Below, piece by piece: positions 23,250 to 33,906 of a stretch of DNA of 64,000 nt. The stretch is from Pyricularia pennisetigena. Its lineage: Eukaryota > Ascomycota > Sordariomycetes > Magnaporthales > Pyriculariaceae. Position numbers and translations under genes: made by a program. The stretch's first letter is position 1; every line of letters begins with the position of its first letter. The notes beneath the pieces were generated by a model. It was not told the origin of the DNA. It saw only the letters and a program-made list of their open reading frames with translations, and ran no database searches. The stretch lies in NCBI RefSeq assembly GCF_004337985.1, contig NC_043740.1, positions 1,281,080 to 1,345,079 on the forward strand, written 5' to 3'.

Positions 23250-24237
23250 TTCGTGTAGTTTTTGCCCAAGGAGTTGCCACCAACCCAGGCTGGAGAGTGC
23301 AGTTTTAAGAGGTAAAGATCGCTTGCTTGGGGGCTGGTCACACCCATCAGATCATGCCACCGGAAGGCATTGCAAAAAAAAAAAGGCAAAAGAGAGCCCA
23401 AAGAACACAGGTGAAGGAGGGAATCACAACTGGAAGGGCGCCCTTGTATATCAGCCTCAATGCTGAGAAAGCTCTATGATCATTTTTAAAATGGCCTTCG
23501 CCTCATGGGGGCGGCAGGAGTGCATCCTGGACCATAGAACTGTTATAATTGGCAAGCGATCATCTCACAGTGGATTTCTTGGCAGCTTACTTACTTGGCG
23601 ATGAGGACATGCTTTACTCGAACCATAAAACGTGTTCTTGGCTCGAGGGAAGAGATTTGTTTACTGGAATATGTCAGCCTCTATTTTGTAGCCTACTGTA
23701 GTCTACTGTAGTCTAGTCTAGTATCCAGTGCCATCCATTGATGACTTGCTTGGATTGTGCTAAGTTGTTGGGTATTTTCACGTTATTCCTTTCGAGTTTC
23801 ACTTTCTTCATGGGAGATGGTATGTAGCAACTTTGGTGCATGCATGCGAGAGGCGTTCTACACTGCATCGGCAATGAACAGAAGTGTGGTAACACCCATG
23901 CAACTCAATGCAAGACGTGGTAACGCTGCAACTCTTCGCAACGAAATGGAGGTTGTCTCGTTGTATCACATCGTGCCTATCTGCTAGGTCTAGACCTAGT
24001 CTACTTACTGTACATGCGCTGTATGCGCCCTGTCCTACCCCACCGGCGGATCGCCAAGAACCCCAGCACTGCCCGAACCCCACTACAATTCAGACCTGGA
24101 CCTTCCCTAGCCGGCCTAGCTTCCTATCCGTCCCTCCGTTCATCCATCCCATGTCAACTTTGAGCTGCAGCAATCTGGCTCAAATTCCAACCCCCCACTC
24201 TTCGACGTCGCCTCTCGCCCAGTTGCCAATCAGCAAC
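23250..24237. other. divergent promoter region
   Basis: Shared upstream space of the PAN-like gene (-) and ALG2 (+). It contains a CTAGTCTAG motif (23713-23721) preceded by repeated CTACTGTAGT, and a 16-base palindrome at 23984-23999. Confidence 0.6.
23984..23999. promoter_or_regulatory. 16-base perfect palindrome
   Basis: CTAGGTCTAGACCTAG is identical to its reverse complement. It lies between two divergent genes, 239 bases from the ALG2 start. Its use as a binding site is only a possibility. Confidence 0.35.
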
Positions 24238-25794
24238 ATGGCCAAAGAAAAGAGAAGGAAGAAGTCGACCGGATCGGCAGGCAAGACGATCGTTTTTCTG
24301 CACCCTGATCTTGGTATCGGCGGCGCTGAGCGGCTGGTCGTGGACGCCGCTGTTGGCCTGCAGAAACGTGGTCACCGTGTCGTCATCTTCACTAGTCACT
24401 GCGACCCGAGTCACTGCTTCGACGAAGCCCGCGACGGCACCCTCGACGTCCGCGTCCGCGGCAACACTATCGTGCCCCCGTCGATCCTGTCGCGCTTCTC
24501 CATCCTCTGCGCTATCCTCCGCCAGATACACCTCATTCTGCAGATCACCATATTCTCGAGCGAGCTCGCCGACCTCAAGCCCGATGGCTTCTTCGTCGAC
24601 CAGCTGAGCGCTGGCCTGCCGCTGCTGGCTGGCCTCTCGCCCCAGCTCAACTCCCCGCCGCCAAACATACTTTTCTATTGCCACTTTCCAGATCTGCTTC
24701 TTGCGCAGGGAAGGCAAAAGTGGTGGAAGCGCTTGTACCGTGTGCCCTTTGATCGGCTAGAGGAGTGGAGCATGGGATTCGCGGACGCAATTGCCGTCAA
24801 CTCTGGCTTCACCAAGGGCGTCGTCTCGCGCACCTGGCCGGCCCTCGCGGCCAAGACTGACCTTCAGGTGGTGTATCCTTGCGTGGATGTGCGCGTATCA
24901 GGAGAGGCGCCGAAGGAGGGTCAGAGTGCAGCAGACGACAGCAAAGAAGATGTGACGTCGGAACTGGACTGGAAGGAATCCAGGATACTGCTCAGTATCA
25001 ACCGATTCGAGCGCAAGAAAAATGTTGCATTGGCAATTAAAGCCTACGCGGGTCTACCCAAGCAGAAGCGGGAGGGTGTCAAGCTCGTTATTGCAGGTGA
25101 GGATATCGACGCTAGGCCTGGCTACATCAACATTTTGTTTTTGCGTCTCTGCTATGCTAACTCGTTTTAATCAGGCGGCTACGATAACCGCGTGCCTGAA
25201 AATGTCTCCTACCATACGGAACTCACAAACCTGGCAGACTCGCTGGGTCTCCGTCATGGGACCACCAAGACGGTCGTCACAGCATTAGGTCTCGCGCGTG
25301 ATCCTTCGATCGACGTACTATTCCTTCAGTCCGTCCCTTCAGCGCTCAAAACAGCGCTTCTGCGATCAGCCAAACTGCTGCTATACACGCCAGCAGAGGA
25401 GCATTTTGGCATTGTGCCTCTGGAGGCAATGCTGGCAGGCTTACCCGTCCTCGCCTGCGACAGCGGTGGTCCCACCGAGACTGTATTGGAGGGCGTCACT
25501 GGCTGGCTGCGCTCACCCGAGAAGCCCGAGGAGTGGACCAAGGTGGTAGATATGGTTCTGAACCACCTCTCTGACGAGCAAAGGGATGAGATGCGTGCTG
25601 CGGGTCCCAAGAGGGTCAAGGAGAATTTCGCGGAAGAGCAAATGGCAGAGCGGCTCGACAAGATCTTTGATGATATGGAGCAAAGCGCTTCTGTGAGGCA
25701 ATCAGGAAGCGTACTGCTCATATCTTTTGGCCTGGTTTCTCTGGCAGTGGTCGCATTTGCCGTCTCGCTTTTCATGAAGTCCATCGTTCGGTGA
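24238..25794 (+). CDS. ALG2: alpha-1,3/1,6-mannosyltransferase ALG2
   Basis: ALG2 adds the second and third mannoses to the dolichol-linked oligosaccharide at the cytosolic face of the ER, an early essential step of N-glycosylation. Two exons, 24238-25096 and 25175-25794, give 492 residues. The N-terminal domain carries the family signature HPDLGIGGAERLVVDAA and NILFYCHFPD. The C-terminal GT4 domain has INRFERKKN, the donor-binding region, and the E-x7-E motif in AEEHFGIVPLEAM (Glu362 and Glu370). A hydrophobic segment near the C-terminus (VLLISFGLVSLAVVAFAVSLF) is the expected membrane anchor. The 78-base intron joins VIAG to GYDNRV, which family conservation fixes. An in-frame ATG at 24151 would add 29 residues; I chose 24238 because the basic MAKEKRRKK start lies close to the conserved domain. 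Confidence 0.96.
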
Positions 25795-26683
25795 GGATTC
25801 TCACATTTTCAGATGGTGGACACGCTTTTCGCATGACATGGAATACAATGAGGCGTGGGATAACTGGGCTTTCTCGAGTACTTTGGTGTTTTGATACCCT
25901 GGGGCAAAACCCCAAGAAATACCAAATCATTGCATCTGCATTCGTGACAACCTTCACATGAATTTGGAAGCTTAACGGCATCCATACAGGTTATCCTACT
26001 TGGTGAATCAAGGTTAGATGTTAGATGCGTTAGATGCGTGCGTACGGGACAGACTTCCAGCAGCTTAGTCAGCGTTGGACAGAGGTATACAGCGGTGTCC
26101 GGCCCTCTCGCCTAGATAGAGGCTAGTCCAATCCAATACCTGGCTCTCCTGGGTAAAATGTCCATTACCTGACTAGCTCGTCGTGTGCCTTCCCGTGTAC
26201 GTGTCTTGGAGCTAAAGAAAGGTGTCTTCGCTGCATATCTGGCTTCATAAAATAAAGGTTCAACCAAAGGGTTAGGGGATGCCAAGTCTCTCTGATTTCT
26301 CACCTGACCCGACAACCGTAGTGCTCCAGCCACGCCGGGCCGAGCTGAGCCACACCGTGCACCTCTGCAGTCGGGCGCATTGGAGCCTCACGTCGAGTCC
26401 TTCTTTGTTGCGTGACTTCACCAACCCCACACAAGGATCCTGGGCGTCGTCGCGGCCGCAGACATCCGGATTACATTTCTATCAATCGCCGACCGCACTC
26501 CATCGCAACCATCAATCTAATCGGCACGCAAACCCGCCCATCTCCACACCCAGATGCCTTTCATTTCGCAACGAGGTCATTCTGCCTGAGAGGTGCCTCG
26601 AAGGCATCGCACGCTCAATTCGCCGGTGAGGACCTTTCTATCGGACAGAGTCCAGCCCGGCCTGCGTGTTGCGAGTCGCGAAA
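25795..26683. other. intergenic region between ALG2 and SPT20
   Basis: 3' space of ALG2 and the promoter/leader of SPT20. Frames at 26279-26629 and 26412-26954 overlap the SPT20 start and have no domain. Confidence 0.6.
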
Positions 26684-28329
26684 ATGGCGCCGGTCCTGCC
26701 CGCCGCTGCCGGTACCGCCAACCCGACAACTCAACAACCAGCGGCGGCCAAGATCAAACGCCCTCCGCCACCGGGCATTCAGACCAACGGCGTCAGTCAA
26801 CCAAATACTTCGCCATCACCATCGTTACCGACCAAACGAGCGCCTTCGCTGGCACGACAGACTCCGGGCGCCCGACCCCCAAGTGGTTCCGGAGTGCGCC
26901 GCGATGCTCCCGCCGGAGCATTGGCGTCCGGCCAGAATGCCGCCAGCAGCATAGGCCCGCTGTCGGCAGGCTTGACAGCTGGCTTCGAGGTCATTCCGAC
27001 AAAGGAACCGATCCCTTATGGTGAGTTTTTTTGGAGGACGTGTCGCGACGGCGGCAAATGGACGTGACTGGGCAGAGCAAACCGACTAACCCATCAACAG
27101 TCAAGTCAGCCGAATACATTCTCCGCAAGTTTCGCGGTAATCCGCCATCGCTGATCGTTCATTTGCACCCTACACACTTTCGCTTCGATAACCAAGACGG
27201 CATGTTTCCATACAAATCCCCGATGAAGATATTTCTGGAGCACGTCAGGGCAAGGACGGTACCACACGATCTTTTGCCGCAACTCGTCGAAGGTGAAGTA
27301 CCATTCTACGAAGGATGCCTCATTGTACAGATTCATGACCACAAGTCCGTCGCCATGGCAAACTCAAAAGATGTCGCGCGCCCGGCATCATCCACCACCA
27401 CTGTCGGGTCAACAATACATAACCACAACCCATACATCACGCCTTCACCCTTCGCGCCGTTTCCACAGGACAATGCGGGCTCCAATGCCAAGGCGAACAC
27501 TGCCGGTGAAGCCAAGGGCAAGGCCAAGGAGGAGGAAGATGGAGCGGATAAGGAAAATTCACCAGCTCCGAATGGCCTACCCGAAGCGCCAAAAAGCAAA
27601 CCGCCGCCGAAAGCCATCATCCGCACTGTGGTACTCCACCCTACCGAGCAATCGAGGATGATGGATTTGTGTATCAAGGCCGCGACAGGCCGGAGTGCTG
27701 GGCAAGACGCCGCCGGCGCGCCCCCTCCCACGCCGTCACTGGCCGTACCACCTACGCCTACAGGTACCACCGCACCGCCGGCGGCCAAGAAAATAAAAGT
27801 GGAGCGCTTGGAGATCGATGGATCGAACAAATACGAGGTCGAAGCCGCAATCCTACTCGCTATAACCCCCGAGTTGGACCTAACCCCAACAAGAAATGCC
27901 GAGGAGACGATTCGCAAGTTGGAGTCGCAGGCGCACCCGGACCATTCCCATCCTCCACCACAACCAAAGTCACGGAAGAGGACAGTGGCCGAAATGGAGG
28001 CGGCCGAGGCCGCTGCGGCGGACCAGGAACGGTACATGCTTTCTTGCGACGAGAGGCATGCCGGGACCAACCAAGGCGCAACCGGCGGCGGCGACGGCGA
28101 TGCTCAGGGCACTGCCGCCGCCTTCGAACCGAGGTTCGAGCGCTTCAAGCTCATCGCAGATATTAGGCAGGATCTGGCTGAGAAGCAGGCGCTCGAAAAC
28201 GCGAAGAAGGCGGAAGCTGAGCGCAAAGCCCAGCTCAAAAAGCAGCAGGAGATGGCTGAGGCTGCAGCGGCTCAGGCGCAACAACAGGCCGCCTTTGCCC
28301 AGGCGCAGGCGCAAGCGCAGGCTCAAGCC

Positions 28330-28391
<62 letters not shown>

Positions 28392-30021
28392 AGCTCAGGC
28401 TCAGGCTCAGGCTCAGGCCCAGGCCCAGGCTCAAGCTCAAGCTCAAGCTCAAGCTGCTCAGCAACAAGCACAGCAGCAGGCTCAACAACAAGCACAAGAG
28501 AGGATGCGGAGGGAGCAAGCTCAGCGCGATCAACAAAAGCAACAAGCGCAACAACAGCAACAGCAGGCACAGCAACAATCACTACAGGCTCGACAGGAAG
28601 CCCAAAGGCGACAACAAGCCCAAGCCCAGGCGCATGCTCAAGCTCAAAGTCAGGCCGGATCACCACCGAATACTGCTGGGATGCAACTTCCACATGGACA
28701 TCCTTCGTCACAGAACGTGCCAGTCACAGGTCCACATGCAAATGGGGTGCCAAATGGTATCCAGGGGCAGGCTCGGTTTGTTTCCCAGCCGCCCGTCTCA
28801 TCACCCATCATCAGGAATGGCACGCCGCAGAACATGTCTTCGCCGATGGTCAACAACGTCTCGGTGCCAATGCAAGCTTCCAACTCGAATATGGGCTCCG
28901 CTATGGGCAGTCCAGCGCGTCCGCCGTCTGTGGTTCAGACTCACCCACCGATGGCAGCTGCCATGACTGCGAGCATGTCTGCTAGGGGCAGCCAGCAAAG
29001 CCATCCCTCAAACACACCGAGGATGCCTAACGCGACGCCCAACATGGCGCATGCGACACCCAACCAGCGGCCTCAGGGCATGATGCAGACCCCTCGCATG
29101 ACACAAGCCACTCCTCCCCCGGGTGGCATGGCCGGCGGGCAGATGTCGATGCAGCAGGCTCAGGCAATGGCGATGAATGGTCAGCTGGCTCAGCTGCAGG
29201 CCCAGAACCCCCAGCTTGCAGCGCAGATAATGGCAGCCAACCAACAGAGTCAGTTCTTGCAGCGCCAGCAGGCGGCGCAACAGAACGGTATGATGGGCAG
29301 GGGCCAGATGACACCACAGCAGCTCCAACAGTTTATGATGGCGCAGCAAAACAATCCTGCCGTATTCCAGCAGTACGCGCAACAGGTTGGTGATTTGAGG
29401 CACGCCCAACAATTACAACAACTTCGGCAGATGCAGGCTGCCGGCATGATGCCGGCACAGATCCAACAGCAGCAGCAGCAGCTGTTGATTCAACAAAACA
29501 TGATGAACCTGAACAACATGCCACCCCAACAGCTGGCGGCTATGCAGCAACGCATGGCGCAAGTGCAACAGCAGCAACGCATGCAACAGCAGGCGCAAGC
29601 CCAACAGCAGCAGGCACAGCAGCAGCAGGCACAGCAGCAAGGGCACATGCAAATGGGTGGCATGAACCAGGCTGCAGGCCATATGGCGCCGCAGATGGCT
29701 AACCCTTCCGAGGGGCAGCTTGTAGCCCAAATCAATCTCCACTCGCAAGCAATCTATCGGAAAATGCTTCCGTCGTTAATCAGCAAGCATGGCGGCTCTT
29801 TGGAAGCAGTGCCACCGGACCAGTTGCAGAGCTTCAAGAATTCATGCATTACAATGGCGAGGCAAGCCGTCTCGCAGCAGATGCGGAATAGACAGCAGCA
29901 GGCGATGCAGCAGCAACAACAGCAGCAGCATTCGATGATGGGAGCGCAACAGATTGCAATGCAGCAGCAGCAACAGCAACAGCAGCAGAACATGGGTGGA
30001 ATGATGCACCAGGGCATGTAA
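26684..30021 (+). CDS. SPT20: SPT20, SAGA complex subunit
   Basis: SPT20 is a structural subunit of the SAGA coactivator complex in the nucleus. Two exons, 26684-27020 and 27101-30021, give 1085 residues. The N-terminal 100 residues are Pro/Ala/Ser-rich. The conserved SPT20 domain starts around residue 105 ([18 protein letters not shown]) and continues through [25 protein letters not shown] and [12 protein letters not shown], to the [17 protein letters not shown] stretch near residue 460. After a charged helix comes a run of 26 Ala-Gln dipeptides (about 512-563) and a very long Gln/Met/Ala/Pro region with several poly-Gln tracts. The 80-base intron joins PIPY to VKSAEY in frame. The size is typical of filamentous fungi, where the C-terminal tail varies greatly. 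It is followed by ATG27 on the same strand. Confidence 0.93.
28297..28452 (+). repeat. hexanucleotide repeat coding (Ala-Gln)26
   Basis: Twenty-six consecutive Ala-Gln codon pairs, mostly GCT CAG with some GCC, GCG and CAA, within SPT20. The middle is nearly perfect GCTCAG, a tract expected to change length by replication slippage without breaking the frame. Confidence 0.95.
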
Positions 30022-31535
30022 CGCTACTTGCTTGATTGCTTTGCACCTGTGGTTTTGATCATGGGGAGCATGCAGACCGAGAATATGGTACGAAGTTGGA
30101 CTGCCGACGGCAGTGGCCCCTTCGTACGATACAGTGCCTCTACAATCGGGAATGGTGTCCCGTTTTCTCTTCTACCCACAGAAATTCTGCATTTTCTATT
30201 GCATATATACTTTGCCTCTGCTTGTAATCCTCCTTCATGTTCTTGAGTTTTTTTGATTTGTTTTTGGGAAGTGTACAGATTCCGGCTTTATACCCCTGGG
30301 GGCCTCGAAGGAAAAAAAGAAAAAAAATCAATGGTGGTTTTTTTTTTCTTTTTTTATTGCGGTCTGCTTTTTTTTTTTTTTTCTCTTCAAAGAGCTTCAT
30401 CTTTATTTGTTACCCTTTTCAACTTTTTTCGTTCCAAGAGCGTGTTTGCTGCATTTGCGTCTGCTTCTCTATGATGGGAAAAAGAAAACTTTTATGGTGT
30501 CCGGGCTCGTTTTGATCATTTTGAGAGGATTTTATTGAAATTGGGCGATGCGCTTCAGGTTGAAGATCAGCTTTCCTTGCTTCGCGTCTCGTTGACCTTA
30601 CCTCTTCATGTCTATCGAGGGATTCTCTGGTGAAAGGCGGAGTCGGTGGTATTTCTTGGTGTATTGTTAATGAGTTCGTTAGTTTGAGGAATGGAAATAC
30701 AGAACAGACTTGGAATTCAATCAGGTCATGTACCCAAGTATTTCAATCTCACAAATGCAGTCAGTCTCCCACACGACGACTGAGGCACGCCATTGTTGAC
30801 GAACGACTCAGGTTAGATTGACCTTTGGCCAATCATTCGCGCTTCAGCCCGCTTATATAAGCTCTCTGTTCTTCCACATCAACCATGTGAGGATGCGACA
30901 AGGATCCCGGGGTCACGCTAGGTTGATGACGGAATCTCATCGATGCGTGCATGCATGGATTCATTTCTGGCTACGCTACCGTTCGTACCCTTAAGAAGAT
31001 TTGCTGGAGCATTGAAGCTAGAGGGTCTAAATCATTTTGACAGCGAAGTCCCAGCCGCCAGATTTCAACGTACCGCAATACTGTGCACGTTTGCACTCGT
31101 GATACTTTCGACCAACTCATCATCCCAAGTCTTCTGTTTACCTGTCATTCATTAATCCTGAGCTTCTGAATTTTTAAAGCATTCTCAGGCCCGGCCGCCT
31201 GGATAAACTCGAATTTCGCTCGCCATCCTCAAGAGGAACCGACGCAACAAGCTGCCTTGTCTTCACCCATCGTGCCTGGTTTTGTCGAGTGGTAAATCTC
31301 TGATCGTTGCCGACCCGGCGGACAGGTCCACCGTCCAACTCGAGCTATCTCCTCCCGTTCGGCACGGCACGTTCCTTTAGCCTCCGCACCCCCGATCCTA
31401 GAAAAAAAGAGCTCAACAGGAGCTTCCAGAAAACTAGAACATACGCGCCCGAAACACATAACCTAATTCTTCCTCTCTCGCTCGCCTTTATTTGTACACC
31501 ACAGCAAAAAAAATAAAAAAAAATAAAGATAAAAG
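30022..31535. other. intergenic region between SPT20 and ATG27
   Basis: 3' space of SPT20, with T-rich patches at 30336-30385, then the ATG27 promoter. No supported coding frame. Confidence 0.6.
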
Positions 31536-32849
31536 ATGCAGCTGTCATCACCAACGAGACGGCGGACGTCGCCGACGACGACGTCGACGTCGATCCTCTC
31601 GCTCCTGATGCTGCTCTCCGGTATCAGCACGGCGGCGAAGCTAGAGTGCGAAAAGATCGCAACCGACGGCTTCACGTTTAACCTGGACGCGCTAAAGGGT
31701 CCGCACACGGTCATCACGAGCGTCCACCACGGCACGCGCTTCACCAACGTCACATACTCGCTCGACCTGTGCGGGCCGCTCAAGAGGAAGGACGACGTCA
31801 AAAAGGAGGATGCGTGCCCTGAGGGTTCATGGGGTAAGCTAGCCAGCTTTTGAGGATTTTTACGAACCCAAGCGGTGGTTCCCTTTGTCTTTGCCGGCCG
31901 GCACAAAGGAGAGACTATCTACAACGGGGGTTGGGGACATTTGCGCTAACCACCAGCGAGGGCAAACCATGCAGTATGCGGCATCTGGCACAACATCGAC
32001 ACGGCAGCCAAGACGGACTCGATCGTCGAGATCCGCCCCATCGCGGGCGACGTGGACGGGGCGACGCTGGACCCGGTCGCGACGCGGCTGAGCACGTCGA
32101 GCGCCGCCGGGGACAAGGACAAGGTCGGCGTGCGGCTGGTTCTGCAGGGCGGTCACTACAACGGCAGGAAGCAAAAGGCCGTCGTCGAGGTCCTCTGCGA
32201 TGACAAGCTCGACGGCACGGAGGGGGAGTGGAAGTCGGACGAGCTGGGCATCCCCGCGTCCCCGTCGGCGGCTGCCGCTGCCGAGGACGGCAAGGACAAG
32301 GACGACGTCCCCCACCAGCTCAAGAAGGACGGCGCCGCGCTCATCTGGGACGGCTACGGCCCCTCCGAGGAGGACCCCAAGAACATGGACGTTTTGAAGC
32401 TCACGTGGAAGACGAAGCATGCTTGCGAAAAGAGGAATGAGGGTGGTGGTGGTGGTGGCAACAGTGACAAAGGCGGCAGCGGCAGCGGTGATGGTGACAA
32501 GGATAAAGGAAGCCAGGACGAAAGCAAGCACTGGGGTTTCTTTACCTGGATGATTATTCTGTGCGTTCCCCCCTTTTCCCTCTTCTGGTTTACTTTTTTT
32601 TTTTTTTTTTGGGAAGGGACAAGTCCCATGCTAACATTCGCCGATCTCCATAGCGTCTTCCTTGGCGTGGCGGCATACCTCATCTTTGGCTCATGGCTCA
32701 ACTACAACAGGTACGGCGCGCGGGGCTGGGACCTCCTTCCCCACGGCGACACGATCCGCGACGTTCCCTACCTGATGCAGGATTGGATCCGGAGGGTGGT
32801 GCAGACCTTGCAGGGCGGTGGGAGCAGAGGAGGGTATAGCGCGGTGTGA
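31536..32849 (+). CDS. ATG27: autophagy-related membrane protein ATG27
   Basis: ATG27 is a type I membrane protein that cycles between Golgi, endosomes, vacuole and the ATG9 vesicle pool and supports ATG9 trafficking in autophagy. Three exons, 31536-31833, 31975-32560 and 32654-32849, give 359 residues. A basic N-terminus and hydrophobic core (about 18-33) form the signal peptide. The luminal part is a mannose-6-phosphate-receptor-like domain with paired Cys (LECEK, LDLCGP, VCGIWHN, VLCDD, KHACEK), then a Gly/Ser/Asp-rich linker, one membrane span (about 284-307) and a short cytosolic tail ending in Tyr-Ser-Ala-Val. YSAV is the known tyrosine sorting signal at the end of yeast Atg27. Both introns (141 and 93 bp) keep the frame; the second splits the membrane span and contains a T run. 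Confidence 0.94.
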
Positions 32850-33906
32850 GAAATTTTTGTTTTTGAGAGGTTTCTTTGGAGGGAGAAAGGGGAAAGCGGT
32901 CCGTTTTTTTTTTTTTTTTTTTTTCTGGGAACAAAGTTGATATAATCTTTGTTTGCCCTCTTTTTTTCCCTCACTTTAAACTCTCTTGTCCTCCTAGTCT
33001 CTCTTTTTTTTTCGATTCTTGCCGCCTCATCCGTCTCCTGTAGTCCTAAGTTTGTCTTGTTACTAGAACTCCATTCCATGTCGCATATTGTAGAACAGAG
33101 AAGAAAAAAAAATGCATTGGCCACAACAGAGCTCCTGCTGATTTGACCCGAGCGACTGGGCAAGGGCTTGCAAAACCTTGGGCAGGGGAATTATATCANN
33201 NNNNNNNNNNNNNNNNNNNNNNNNNNNNNNNNNNNNNNNNNNNNNNNNNNNNNNNNNNNNNGACAGCTTTCTTCCGAGATCATTTCCCGTGCTAAAAGAC
33301 ACAGGAGGTCCCCCTGTTTACTTTCTTGCCATTGCCTCTTCTTGGAACCACGAGTCTGTACTAGCAAGCGGGCCCCGGGTGGAATGTCAATGTTGTGTCA
33401 GATGCCACATTGTGTGGGCGGGTTGCTTGATGGACGAATCACGCTGTGGTCATATTTTCATAAATCAGTGACTGGCAGAGGCGCGCGACCGCTGCGAGCG
33501 TAGGTGTAGGGGCGGACTCTTCAGTACAAGAATAACAAGAAACTGGTCCCAGGTGGTTTTGAGAGGTCAAGGGTACTTGGAGCTCTGTCGGCTCCAGTCG
33601 AGGACATGTTTTGTATCTCACACCGTTCTCAATGCCGGTAAATCGAGTGCGTAGGTATCTAGTATTATATCGCAGCCCAGCAAATATCCGGTCGGCCCCA
33701 GAGCTTGGTCATGCCTTCAATACTCAGAAAAGGTCGTCTGATCTTACCCATCCATCAAGCATGTGGCATTCATGTTGCTATCTGTGTTGGCGGAAACTAC
33801 CAGCTACTCACTCATTTGTATATGCATATCCCTTCATATTCAATAATAAATGACGAAAAGTACAATTCATATACATCATAGAAAGGTCAGGTACACGGAA
33901 ATCCGG
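32850..33906. other. convergent intergenic region with gap
   Basis: 3' space between ATG27 (+) and the LRR gene (-). It holds a T run at about 32904-32924 and a 63-base assembly gap. No gene seen. Confidence 0.6.
33199..33261. other. assembly gap (63 N)
   Basis: A run of N in non-coding DNA. Confidence 0.99.

Noticed and set aside
28235..28711. Minus-strand and other-frame proteins made of Leu-Ser, Pro-Glu or Leu-Arg repeats in SPT20
   Set aside because: Alternative readings of the same hexanucleotide repeat; the Ala-Gln frame is the one joined to the conserved SPT20 domain.
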